Assembly (NCBI GenBank): GCA_012656075.1 | Contig: JAAKBF010000058.1 | Location: 62,001-126,000 of the forward strand | DNA length: 64,000 bases | Reading direction: 5' to 3' | Source of the DNA: Phytophthora hibernalis | Lineage: Eukaryota; Oomycota; Peronosporomycetes; Peronosporales; Peronosporaceae | In this document: one piece after another, positions 1-11,089 of the stretch | Position numbering within the stretch: position 1 is the stretch's first letter | How the letters are laid out: the number at the start of each line of letters is the position of its first letter | Program-made: the position numbers and the translations under genes | The notes under the pieces: generated by a model | What the model was told of the DNA's origin: nothing | Seen by the model: the letters and a program-made list of their open reading frames with translations, nothing else | Database searches by the model: none

Positions 1-40
1 AGTCACTATCAGAAACCGTTGGGTTACATGGGTACACATT

Positions 41-3000
41 GTGTTCCAGCTTGAACGCTTGCTGCCAAGAACAGTTTCTCCCCAGGTGAGTATCCAGTCC
101 TCATGTTTTGACAAAGGATGCATGAACTTTAGATTCTCCCCGAGCTCTCACTTGCGCATACTCCATTCAAGGCCCATATTCATGGACACCAACTCCGTAT
201 TCCCACGCAAAATCCTTCGACCCGCAAGCAACTACATCCGACAGACCTACCAAAACACCCGATACACCTTGGTGCGCGGAACCTTTATCAAGTTACGGCT
301 GAAGAATCGTTACCTTTTCATGCCCCACTAACATGTCAGTGAAGATGGCAACTACATGCTGGAAACCAGCGACTTGCCACGAAAGGGCTTCCAAGTCGCT
401 GCCATCTCGTACGCGTGGGGATCAAACCCATTCCACGCATCAACTTTGCGTCGCAATACGACTGGGTGACATGTGGGACGCACACAAAGTGCTCGGCGTG
501 CTATGTGAACTGTCAACCTGTCGTTGGCTTTGGGTGGATCAACTATCGCAAGACCAAGCTGCGCCCATACGTGAGAAGACATTGCTCCATTTACCACAGT
601 ACTACATGTACAAACTCACGACCGTCGTCATGCTCTTACCCACGATCGAGTGCAACGCGCTAGAATGGATCACCAATTGGCTGTACCAACACAACCCAAA
701 GAGTGACGATGCTCTAAAGCTTGACATGCTGGGCTCTCACTTACGGAAATGTTCAAAGTGCGCGTCGCACGTGGAATTTTGCATTGAACGCGTTTGGACA
801 TGGCAGGAGTACATTATGAGCTCGGTGGTAATCTCCATCCCCTTTCTAGGCAAGCGTTGCTACCATCACTCGATGCCACGATTGAGGGTCAAACGACTAT
901 TCCAGTATTTCGACAGCATCACCCGGTGGAGCAGCTACAAGTCTCAAGTCCGACTCCAGTCTTACTGGCTACGCATGCCGCTGTTGCACGCATTCTTACT
1001 TGGTGACTGTGTGCAAAAGCCATTCAAGAAGCTCCAACCAGAGTTCGTTCAGCCTTTGCTCCTCGATATATCGGCGCTGCGTTTGCGCGCTGAGTATGAA
1101 CAGGATCTATTGTATGCCGCATTCGCGCTCGTCCAGGGCGTCCATTTGCCGTCGTATCGCAGCTACAGTTGGTCATTCCAGTCAACGATGGAAGAAGCTG
1201 GTGAGGCGATTGCCGCGTTGAACCAGACGAAATTCATCGCTCAATCTGCAGGACCGTGCACGACCAAGTACTTGCGCCCGGCACTCCAATACATGGACTC
1301 ATCGTTCATAGGTCAGATTGCTGGTGGAAGCTACGCCGCGCAGATGACACCGATGGGTCTATCCATGAAATTTGTCTCGAAAGAAGCAACAGCCCTGAGG
1401 TGGCACAATCAAACGTTCGAGTGTCGGCCAGCTCGGCCGTGGTTTGGTATTCCTGCCCCTGAACTTGATGCTCCCGAAGCTTTATTAGCGTGGGAAATGC
1501 TGAGCTGGGAAACAGGTGAATGCATTGCCATTGACCTCGCCCGAGTTGACAATTCATGGGCGACTATGGAATCACGCGAAATGGCAATGCAGTGGATGGC
1601 CTGCTTGATGTGTTACTGCACACCAAACGACTTCACGGCTGACGACTCAACCACGACCGAATTTACCAAGGGAGTGCTTCTCACGGTTGATAAATTCCTC
1701 GTTCCTGCACTGATTCAGTCAGAGGCTTCATTTTATCGACTCTTCGTTAGCGGTGACGTCGTGTTTGTTCTTGACGACGATACTCGCATCGTGGGCAGAG
1801 CGAATGTAAATCCATCCATATTTTCATGCGCTACACGATCGGGCTTTATCCAGGAACCAATTCCTAAGAAATCGTGCCTGTTACAAAGTTCCACACACGA
1901 TAACCCTCAGATATCGCGGAATCCTGCATGGACAAGTTACGTCTTTTTCCACCGCCGTAGAATTTGTAGCAGGGCACGTATCCTTCTCTTCGGGTTGCTC
2001 CTGGTTACGTTTCCGCGTGGTGTGCAGTCACAACTAAATTGGGATGTCGCGGCTCCGACCATTCCTGGGTTTCTAGCGCTGGTCATGGCATCCTTGGGCT
2101 TCGTGCGTGATTCAGTTTATTGGACCGGGCTAGCGACTGGACCAGCTATCCCGCTTTTGGTACTGGGCGTCCTGCCGTATCAATTGGCCTGCGCTACTGG
2201 AACGGGTGATAACAACGGGTGGTCTAGAGAATTTATTGACACGAATTATGTACATCACGTGTGCCTCACGAACCCTCGCATCCAACTCGCGCTTGAAGGA
2301 AATTCAGAGCACCCATTTGAACGTGGTTTCTCCGTCGTGATCACCGATGTCCGCGCACACGCCGACACAATTGAATTCGTTGGCATGGTCGTTATCTTGG
2401 TTGGAATGTGTTCGGCGGTCACGGCAATTCTTGTACTTATAGAAACGCCGACAATTTTCATAACTGTTGCAGCTTGTTGTTTTCTGGTGCTATTCGGCCA
2501 ACTGCACCTGGGGTTACCTCGTAGTTGTTCAGGTGTCGATAACCTCATTTATATCGACCCTCGACCTCGACAACAAATTGTACAGTTGCTGCGAGTTTGT
2601 GCGTGCGGATCCTACAGCCCAGACCACACCCTTCACCCGAAGCGGCCCCATTGGCACACTATATGGCACTGGTTAGTACTCGTGTGCAATCTCTACATCG
2701 CCACCATCGTCTACGTGAGTTTATCTCAATGGGGGCAGATAACTGCTTGCGCTGGTATTGTCGCTGATATCGTCGTACTGGGCTGCGGCCGGCTTCTCTT
2801 CCGACTAAGCATTCGCAGAGAACTCGTTAGGAAAAGAAACTGCGTGACGTTGATGGCGTGGGCATACCACCATTTCGGAATCCTTCCGTCGCTCTTGCCG
2901 CCTCACACCATGCACATCTCGCAAAAGGAGGAACGATGGATTATTGCTTCCATCCAGGGAAACGTTACCGACACATGCGCAGTTATACTTGACGAAGTCG

Positions 3001-3107
3001 AAGAGCGGCGAACCTTTGGCCAGGGACGGCAAGAACGTGTCTGGTGGCAAGCACATAATGACTTCGCACGAACCGATAATCGTCAGGTGGGCGAGTGGAC
3101 CTCATGA
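41..3107 (+). pseudogene. HET-domain-like protein with C-terminal membrane segments, reading frame disrupted
   Basis: Three blocks resemble the fungal heterokaryon-incompatibility (HET) domain: AAISYAWGS near 395-425, WLWVDQLSQDQ near 525-560, and ERVWTWQEYIMS near 787-820. The first block is in a different frame from the other two; the shift lies between about 425 and 480. The upstream reading (from 41) also meets an in-frame TAA at 329-331. From 333 the main frame is open to 3107. Its C-terminal third (from about 1970) has around six hydrophobic, membrane-like segments, with short hydrophilic loops and a charged tail. HET domains in fungi trigger cell death on non-self contact; whether that holds here is unknown. 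The gene may be a pseudogene, may carry sequence errors, or may have unrecognised introns (a GTGAGT donor lies at 86). The 5-prime end may lie outside the window. Confidence 0.45.
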
Positions 3108-3128
3108 TATTTGTCACGAAAGTTTCAA

Positions 3129-3155
3129 GCTAATACGCCATCATGGCGTATTAGC
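3129..3155. repeat. perfect 12-bp inverted repeat, 3-nt loop
   Basis: Arms at 3129-3140 and 3144-3155 are perfect reverse complements around the loop TCA. It sits about 20 bp after the stop codon of the HET-like reading frame. It could form an RNA hairpin in the 3-prime UTR; no function is demonstrated. Confidence 0.7.
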
Positions 3156-3331
3156 TGGCGTCGCCATGTCCATCGACCGAATTCTTGTCAATACCGGACC
3201 GCTGTAAAGGTTCTAAAACATATGTTTACTTCTAAGTATCAATCTTTTATTTGGATCCGACAGTAGCAATTTAAAAGCGTTTAATTCATTTCACCTCATC
3301 CACAAGAACACCATCTCCACCGCGAATTAGA

Positions 3332-4430
3332 TTAGAAGTCGCAGATTTTCGATATGGACACAGGAGTTGCTGCAAACATGAAAATCCGCCCCAAGACACT
3401 CGAATCAAGGTGATGAATTGCCGCTCCCGTAGAGCAGCTTGAGGCAGTCACGACACTTATCATTGCGAGCTTTGACAGGAGGAGGCCTTTCTCGTATATT
3501 CCAGGCAGAAAATCCTTGTCGTGTTTCCAAAGCTCCTCGGCTTCGTTCGAGTCCGTTGGTCTACCATTTCAAACTTTTATCTTCAGGTCGACCAGGCTAC
3601 GTGCCAACTCCTGCGTGGGGTCCGACAGGAATTGAGCCAAGTCTGGTACATCAAATGTTTTCTCTATCTCCAAAGTACTGACGTGCCAACTGCGCAATGC
3701 CTTGTTGTGTGTGGATGCATTTATTAATACGTTGAAACCTGTGATTGAGACCACTTATAATTCAGAGCATGCTTCCTCCAAAAGATCCAAATCCAGCCGA
3801 GGTTCATCTTCAGGGCGATATCGCATGCCTAGAGAATTAAATCTCGCGGGTGTGCTTAATGAAAGTTCTCGAAGTCCACAACCAATCAAACCAAGAAGTG
3901 TTGTCACCAACACGCCGTCATCAACCGAGTCAAACTTCAGGTCCAAGGAGTCAACGTGACGTAAATCACTCTTGTCTTTAAAGTTTACACTCTCTGACCT
4001 GTCACGAGTGAACTTGACCTTTGTATCGTGCAGTTTGGTCATGCGAATAGGGACAGCGACATCTAACCAGCCCGGAGTAACTGCAGGATTATAGAGTGCA
4101 CGACAGCGGTGCTCACTGGATAATACAAAAGCCCCGTTTCCTGTAAGCTGCAGCTTCGTTCCTTCGCTCATTTGAATAATCCGTACACTGGTGTTTGTAC
4201 ACAATCTCGTGTTATTACTGGCTAGGGGTAGTTTTTCTCCCATGCCGCTAACATGAATTGCATGTCCGCTCCGACAAAGAAGCACATGTAATCTTAATAG
4301 AGTCCACAGCGAGACGAGAACTTCCACGGTACATAGCATACACCAGCCATGCCCATCGAGCTTCGCTAAAAGAACTTGAAATTAAAACTCCAATGTTTTC
4401 CACCTTCTTGATGCGTGACAACTCGGCCAA
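3332..4430 (-). pseudogene. degenerate leucine-rich-repeat family gene
   Basis: Reading the minus strand, 4430 to about 4258 gives an LRR-like stretch (SSSFSEARWAWLVYAMY). A one-base shift near 4258 moves into the next frame, which continues with AVTPGWLDVAVP and an LRR-like run (LLGLIGCGLRELSLST). That same frame is then interrupted by TAA at 3755-3757 and TGA at 3569-3571, yet stays protein-like beyond both (GFNVLINASTHNKALRS, then LSKLAMISVVTASS) to a stop at 3332-3334. The pattern resembles the large LRR families of Phytophthora genomes, recognised by general similarity only. One frameshift plus two nonsense codons that are not homopolymer slips argue for a true pseudogene. Confidence 0.5.
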
Positions 4431-4464
4431 TGCCGAACAACTCGAAAAGGCTACCCCAGTGAAA

Positions 4465-6897
4465 TTTATCCTACGAAATAGGATAAAATGGTTTTTGATG
4501 TGGCGTACACAACGCGCTTTATCCTACCAAACGAGCGGTAGGATGAAAAATAACTTGGGGTTTATACGGAGAGGTTTGTGAGAGCCAGAAGTGGTCAGTT
4601 GTATTTTATGACATATCTGTTTCTTCTGCAGATAACGACGGATGATAGGGCCGTACACTACATTAGGCCTACTAACATGTTATCATCATTATAGATCATT
4701 AATGTATGGAGATAAACAATCCGTTTTCTACCAATCAACAACGACATGTGAACTGTTGGATCTCCTGCCTCCGACCTTGCTTGCACCACAGACCTTATTC
4801 GGTAATTTGTGGATGAGGTGCCGCATTCCAGGCTGTCCTGGGCCTCCGGCTACGCGTCTATGCACGGTTTGTGACTCCCCAGCTCATCATGTGTGCTCGA
4901 ATGAGGCTCTTCATGCGCTTGGAGTAGAAGTAGCCCAAACTCTTTGTTTTTGCTCTTTGGGGTGTCATACAAACTTTGCTAAAGCTGATGGTATCTATCC
5001 CGATTTTGGGGTTGTATTGTCAGCGAAGAGCAAACAGAAGGCGAGAGTGAAGAGTCGTTGCCTGTGCGCCGGACAAGCTACTCGTTTAAGCTGAAGCGAG
5101 AAGTGCTGCAAGACCTAGCGACTATGACCACATACGCCGCCGCGCAACGACATGCTATTCCCCGTCGAACCATCCGCAATTGGGAACGGGACCAGGAAAT
5201 AATTGTCTACTTCACGGGCTCGGAAAAGCGACGGTCACTCCGAGTAGGCCGCCCCGAAATAATACCGTTGAGGGCTGACATCCTCATGTACATGAAGGAC
5301 TTGCGATATCTGGAGAAGGTAAATTGAGATGCTACCGTTTTTATTTATTTACTTACTTCAAGTACTAACTGACTTTGTAGCCTGTGTGCACGATCCATCT
5401 GATGCAGTTTATTCGGATCAACCATGCTGAGTGGCTTACCGCGTACTCGGCTGCATGCAAATCCCCGTTCGAAGCCCTCGCCAAGCTTCTTCAGCGGTTC
5501 GCTCTCCGGCACGGGTACTCATGTCGTGTACCCTGCTTTTCATCCGTAAGTCCTTCATGAAAAATATGTGAATAGTTTGAGTTTGGTGACTAACTCAGGG
5601 ATTATGTATTTGTTAATATGCCTTCCAGACCCCATCCCCGAACTACTTCAGGTTCGCGATGAATTTAGTGCTACCTTTTGGGATACGTATGGTGACTACA
5701 AACCGACCGAGATTTTCAACGCTGATGAGACCGGAATCTACTACGACATGCCACCCAAGCGCATTTGGGCGGAAAAGGGTAAGTCATCCCAGATTCGAGC
5801 GCAAGAAAAGCACTCCGCCCGACTAACTGCTCTTCTCACTGTTCGAGCCGATGGTACGAGGGCTTAAGGATGTTGTTTTCCTATGTTCGGTGATCTAATA
5901 ATATGTGTCTCTTGATTAGGCAAAAAGATGCCAATTCTGTTCAGTGTGAAAGGAAAGCCTGGGGAACCATTGAAAAGAAGGAGCTCAAGACGTACCCAAA
6001 AGGTGAGTGCTCGACACTTATGCAAAGGTGTATGAAATGGATACTAATATTTTTTGTTGAAGGTCACATGTACTGTGTACAGGAAAATGCATGGATGAAC
6101 GGATCGATGTGGCACCGCTATCTTCGTGAATTACTCATCTACGAGATGGAAGGGCCCTCCGTGTTGCTGGTCGACAATCTCGACTGTCACGTTGACCATG
6201 CGGCAGAGTCAATCGTCACGAAGGAGTTGAACTGTCGTTTGCAGCCACTTCCTCCCAACTCAACGTCCGTGTGCCAACCTCTCGATGTGGGTGTCATGGG
6301 CCCTGTGAAATCAATGCTACGAACTGCCTGGCTACAGGAAGAGGGACGTTCGAGTGCGACGTCTGCTGAGAAGCGACTTGTCATGGTGGAACGAACTATT
6401 CAAGTATGGGAAGCGCTTTCTGAGGATGTAGTTCGTAAAAACTTTAGATTTTGTTTGGCTCTGGATCACTTTTGGTTTGGATATCATTGCTTTTAGCTGA
6501 ATTATCATCACTTATGGCTGAAATATCATCGTTATTATCATCCCTTTTGGCTGGAATTTCATCGGCTTTTGATCCACTATGATGGATTGAACTCAATATG
6601 TTTTTATCATACCACCTTGCCGCTTCTGGCTGCAACGAAGGCGGAAGCTTTCACAGAAATCTGCGTCCTTAACTTACAAATATTAATAGCCAATAAAGAA
6701 GTAGTTAGGCGCTGCAGGCCTTAAAAAGTGACTATCCTGATCGATTTGCATCCGTGTTTTTAGTATCGGTTCAATGATTCTGCGCTAGGCTTTATAATCC
6801 GTCCTTATCTGTACCAGCAGCTAAAACTAGCCGTCGTCGCCGACCCCATTCTCAATTCAAATCAAACACATGTTTTTATCCTATCCGGTAGGATAAA
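4465..6897. mobile_element. pogo-like DNA transposon with palindromic terminal inverted repeats
   Basis: A transposase gene is bracketed by similar 24-bp motifs at 4465-4488 (TTTATCCTACGAAATAGGAT core) and, in reverse complement, at 6874-6897; about 20 of 23 positions match. Each motif is itself nearly palindromic (TTATCCTA...TAGGATAA). A further related copy lies at about 4514-4546. The span is about 2.4 kb, normal for pogo elements. Target-site duplication (TA expected) is not clear. Downstream of the transposase, 6480-6570 has short imperfect tandem repeats of a GGCTGAAATATCATC-type unit. The element looks inactive because the transposase frame is broken. Confidence 0.6.
4642..6496 (+). 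pseudogene. pogo/Jerky-type (DDE_1) transposase, frame broken
   Basis: An N-terminal Cys/His-rich block (CRIPGCPG, CTVCDSPAHHVC, CFCSLGCH; about 4815-4975) is followed by a CENP-B/pogo-like HTH (SFKLKREVLQDLAT...RRTIRNWERD; 5085-5200). The DDE catalytic domain has NADETGIYYDMPPKRIWA (5720-5770), VLLVDNLDCHVD (6160-6195) and LPPNSTSVCQPLDVG (6250-6295), giving the three acidic positions. Likely introns include 5318-5380, 5551-5628, about 5853-5920 and 6003-6062. Two frame breaks are visible: one near 5055-5060 between the zinc block and the HTH, and one at the GGGG of 5961-5964, where the frames before and after match the family only if one base is restored. Function in life would be cut-and-paste transposition. 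Confidence 0.7.
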
Positions 6898-9580
6898 CAT
6901 GGTCAGATGATATGTTATATGCGACAATTTTGAGATCGGCATTGTGTCCTCATGGCCGTTGAAGGACACCTAATTGGTGCCACTCCGGTAAGAACTAAGG
7001 CAAGCCTTTGTGGCCATGGCCATAAAATCTCGTATTTATCTAAACTGTTGCGAAGAGAATGCAACAAACGTTTCATCCTTTAATGCATCCTATGGCCGGG
7101 TTCACAGGGGTTAATAAGTGGGAGAAGTCAATTTCCCACTTCCAAATGAAAAGTGACCGAAATGACAGACGGAGAGTGGGAAAGTTGGGACCCGTCATTA
7201 CAGCTTGTATGCGCCTCCCTTTTCAGGTTGTATTTTTAGGTTGTATTTCCTTCATGAAATTGCTGCCTATAAATAATGAGCCCCTGACAGGAACGCACGG
7301 TATGTGTCTCCTTCGCGACCGTAGCTCTGTGAATCAACACGCCACCTTCTTTGCCGGAGTGAAATAGAAGTCGTCCAATGACAACCTCAACAGTTTCGGA
7401 GCTAAACGTAAACACAAGCGTGTCTTCTCATATTCTAATCTCTCGACGTACGGGACTTCGAGCACCTGACAAAAAGGTGTATTTGATCTGTATGAGGAGC
7501 ACTTTGATGGATACGGACCTGCCCTGTGCGAAACCAGTTTAAACTTTGGGATGCCAATAACATGTAGGGGCGTTTTAACTGTTCATGATTTTTACTATTA
7601 ATAGACACTAACTAACTGTTAGAACCGCGTTAGCTAACTCAAAACAGGCATGTAAACTACTGTTGCTTAAAAATGAGGTCTCGTTTTTCTAAAACGTTTG
7701 TTTTTACGGGCAGTGAAGACGTCTTATACCTGAGATATCCGAACATACAGAGATACTTCGAAGTACAAACTAACACCTATTTACCCGTAAGCTTATCGTT
7801 AAAATTATTGTTTCGTGTACTGTACACGGAGTATACTACACTGTAGAGCCAATTGATGCCTTGTTGACTGTCGTCGAATTATCCCTCCGAAAACACGACA
7901 GGCGACCGTCTTAACCTCACTCGTTACTCCGTTGCGTGCTCAGATCTTTAGTCCATAGATCGGAATGTGCTTCTCAAAAAAGTCACTCCCTTCTTTGTAT
8001 TTGTTTTATTTGCGGCAGGCAGGCAATATTAGCGATCATGCCCGCTCAGAGCACGGAGAGCGCAAAACGGCAGCTTCTCCAGAGGAGTACGCAGCGCTGG
8101 GGTATTTAAAAACTGTACGTCAGGAATCATTGTGATATCTCCATCCCCGCAGACACCAGCTCAATTCACCGTGTTTCGGTTCCCACATTTATGATTTTTC
8201 AGCGACAGTCGGAAAGTGCTCATTAGTGTCAACACGAAACTCCAGTTGGAAAGTGTCATATTCCACGTGGCGTGTAATGAGTCGAAAATCTCGATTTCCC
8301 ACCGTTACACAACATATTGATTTGCCACACAGTATTGTGCTCAACAGAATCCCTGTGTTTAACGGAGCTTGGGGCGTCTCAAAGTGAATACTTCGTTGCC
8401 ATCGTTTGATCCTGCGCTAGGGTCACTTCAGGGATATCCGACTTATTCGAATCCAAAGTCAACTCCAACGCACTAGAAATTGATGGATTTGTAATTAGAG
8501 AAGGCGACAATGGTTCATCCCACAATTCGTACCATTTCAAATTGCTCGAAGTTGAGCGACAGGTGACACAGCTACAGTAAAGAGCTTCCGAAACTGAGTC
8601 GAAAACGTGTGTAATTCTTCAAGGCACTGGTTCGACCTTTGTGTTCCCACAACGTTCGGGATTGAAACTCCAGTTGCCCATTTGATGGTGAATATTTTCG
8701 AAATTTGCTCTTGCTAGCCTCTTGCAGACCCATCGCTTTCAATTTGTGCACAGCTTCGACGAGTACTGCCATGGATCATCTGGAAATCCAAGTAGTGCTA
8801 GGGGCACTGGAATGAGGCAGCATCTTGAGTTGACGGTGTTCCCACCAGCCACCGTAGAATTTATTACTGACCATAAACGAATTATGTCACGAGGTAAATC
8901 ATCACTTTGGTCACGGCGTACATATGTTTGGTCACGTACAAATGCCGTGACCAAATTATCCTTGATCACAGGTTGCCTTCTGCATCAGTTCAAGCGCAGC
9001 ACATTAATAAACTAGTAACCAAAACATACTGCGAGCCACCGAGCGAGCTGCTGATCTCGAAGCCGATATCGACGCCTGATTGTGCAGGGGCCAGCGCATG
9101 GCAAGGCAAGACGCGTGCCGCTGCGGCAGCACGGCCAAGCCAGCGACAGGATTGGGCGAGTGGCACGCCGCGACAAGCATGAGTGGTTAGCGGCGCCGAC
9201 CGAGAATTATTTTGAAGGAAAAGAGGCACGCAAGAAGGAATATCGAGAGAGTTCTGCTTTCTCAAGGCGCACTCGGTATGTAGTAAGCCCTACTGCTTCT
9301 CTCACTTTCAAATTTACTCTTTTGAGCCCACCTTGCCTAGTTATCGAGCTACCTGTACACCGACACCTGCAAACTACCGAAGGCGCGCTCATCGTCGTCC
9401 AGCACATGACAGCGAGATCAACACCTTCGCTACTCACCGATTGCGCGACGATCAACGCGACGATCAGCGCGAAATCGCATAGCACAACAAGAATTAAATG
9501 GTACTTCGGACTCATCTACATCGCCAATATGTTTCTCTCCATCGAACTGGACACCGTTGGTATTGGTGCAGCCAGGGATG
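6898..9580. other. stretch without recognisable gene
   Basis: About 2.7 kb with only short, composition-like open frames, none with family motifs. It is moderately AT-rich and holds some repeated short phrases (for example GAAACTCCAGTTG near 8242 and 8664). One perfect 12-bp inverted repeat is present: 8906-8917 (TTTGGTCACGGC) and 8944-8955, with a third partial copy (TTTGGTCACG) inside the spacer. This could be old transposon debris; no gene is claimed. Confidence 0.5.
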
Positions 9581-9581
9581 T

Positions 9582-9742
9582 GGTGTCGGGTTTTGGGGCC
9601 AAGCGGTCACAGTTCGGTCACCCGATTACCGACGTTGTGCCTTTCGGTGAAACGCGATAACGCCACCCGATTGGCTTATCTCATTCTCCGCGCGGTAGTG
9701 ACATAGGAGTGATAGTGACCGAGGTCTCGGCCGGGTATAACC
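9582..9742 (+). repeat. truncated left LTR remnant
   Basis: The block from TGTGGTGTCGGGTTTTGG to GGTATAA matches 13812-13944, apart from two indels (about 19 nt and 9-10 nt present only here) and a few substitutions. The shared part includes ACCGACGTTGTGCCTTTCGG and CGCGCGGTAGTGACATAGGA. The match stops at about 9742, where internal sequence begins, so the rest of the LTR has been lost. Confidence 0.6.
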
Positions 9743-10728
9743 GAGAATACAATCGTCGCCGAGACGACCGTTACCTTGACGAGAATCGCTGTCGGGATGA
9801 AAGTCAGTACCGACCAAGAGTTACGCTTACGGACGCGCTGATGGATATGGTAGCTGCACTAAATGTGAAAAGATCGGTTGATTTGCGCGGAGGGTACTCA
9901 GAGACGCAGAGTAGCGGATGTGACGACACCGAGGACTATGGCTCAGAATATTACTCTGGCGATGATGACCGATACTCTGACGTGTACTCGGACGACGAGT
10001 ATTACTTTGGCGATGATGGCCGATGCTCAGACGAGTACTCGGACGACGGGTATTACTCTGGCAATTATGACCGATGCTCTGATGTGTACTCGGACGACGA
10101 GTATTACTTTGACGATGATGGCCGATGCTCAGACGAGTACTCGAACGACGAGTATTACTTTGGCGATGATGGCCGATGCTCAGACGAGTACTCGAACGAC
10201 GGGCATGCGTCGAACGAGTGGTCACCGAGCGCTGCAGGAGAAGAACCTTACAGCATGCAAGTGATTGGAGGCTCGGCCGAGAATCTGACGATCAAGGGGC
10301 GCGAGTGGGGAGAATTCAAGCTACCTCGACACAAACCACCTCTGAGTACTCATGATGTGTGGATCCGACGGATTGGGAACCTAGTGCCCACCGTAACGAG
10401 GTTCCGGCGAGGGCAGCCGACGGTGGTTCGGCTAACAAATGTGTTTTCGAAGGTTGATCATTGCGCGAAAACCGAGCCTGTATTGCTACGGGTACAACAA
10501 GGCGACCTTCCGCGACGAAGAGAGTGCAGCCAGCTGATCTCGGTTAGGTATGAAGAATGGCAGGCATTGGCGTATGCCGAGTGTCGCCACGAGGGTCTGT
10601 TCAAGCGCGAATGCCAGCTATACGGACGAAGATTAGCGAACGAGCCGCCCGTGGTAGAACGACGTGTCTATCTGACCGCTGGCGGCAAGTTGTCTCGCCC
10701 GTCCGATGATTCCAACCAAGTGGCATAA
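9709..10728 (+). CDS. retroelement polyprotein fragment with acidic Tyr/Asp/Ser tandem repeats
   Basis: This 339-residue open frame starts inside the LTR remnant, so its first residues are an accident of the deletion junction. Residues 81-165 (9949-10203) are five tandem copies of a 17-residue unit of type YYFGDDGRCSDEYSDDE, a 51-nt repeat. The C-terminal part (from about residue 225) has RLTNVFSKVDHC, GDLPRRRECSQLISVRYEEW and PPVVERRVY, which match the pre-reverse-transcriptase region of Phytophthora gypsy polyproteins as I recall them. The intact frame across the repeat is notable in an otherwise decayed element. No independent host function can be claimed. Confidence 0.5.
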   Translation: MIVTEVSAGYNREYNRRRDDRYLDENRCRDESQYRPRVTLTDALMDMVAALNVKRSVDLRGGYSETQSSGCDDTEDYGSEYYSGDDDRYSDVYSDDEYYFGDDGRCSDEYSDDGYYSGNYDRCSDVYSDDEYYFDDDGRCSDEYSNDEYYFGDDGRCSDEYSNDGHASNEWSPSAAGEEPYSMQVIGGSAENLTIKGREWGEFKLPRHKPPLSTHDVWIRRIGNLVPTVTRFRRGQPTVVRLTNVFSKVDHCAKTEPVLLRVQQGDLPRRRECSQLISVRYEEWQALAYAECRHEGLFKRECQLYGRRLANEPPVVERRVYLTAGGKLSRPSDDSNQVA

Positions 10729-11089
10729 CACCGAGGAGTTGAAACGGAGAGACTGACCCGTCATAATGATGACGCTCCGACCCTCGGACGGGTCTGTCAG
10801 TGATGACTCGACCGACGAGGACACCAATTCGGCAACGTCCGAGGGTTCTGACGGAGCAGCCGCTGGTCATGCGAGCGATAACGAACCGACGCAAATCTTC
10901 GGTGATGACTCGGATGATCAGTTGGAAGCGGTATTCGTGGCAGTAATATACCACGTTATCTCTGGAGATAAATCTTTTGATGATGATGACGAAAACGATA
11001 CGTCCAAGCATTTGGCGAACAAGGTTGATCTTACGGACTACGCGCACGAATTGGAGTTCTCGCCGGACTTAACCGAATCCTCGTAGACG

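Noticed and set aside
7059..7367. 102-codon frame as a small secreted effector
   Set aside because: No signal peptide, no RXLR or LFLAK motif, and no sequence support; retained as non-coding.
9949..10203. CRISPR-like or satellite array
   Set aside because: Five adjacent 51-nt units with no spacers, in frame inside a coding region of a eukaryotic retroelement; simply a protein repeat.
9827..10225. Minus-strand Thr/Arg/Ser repeat protein over the acidic repeats
   Set aside because: It is the reverse reading of the 51-nt tandem repeat; the plus-strand frame continues into retroelement homology, the minus frame does not.
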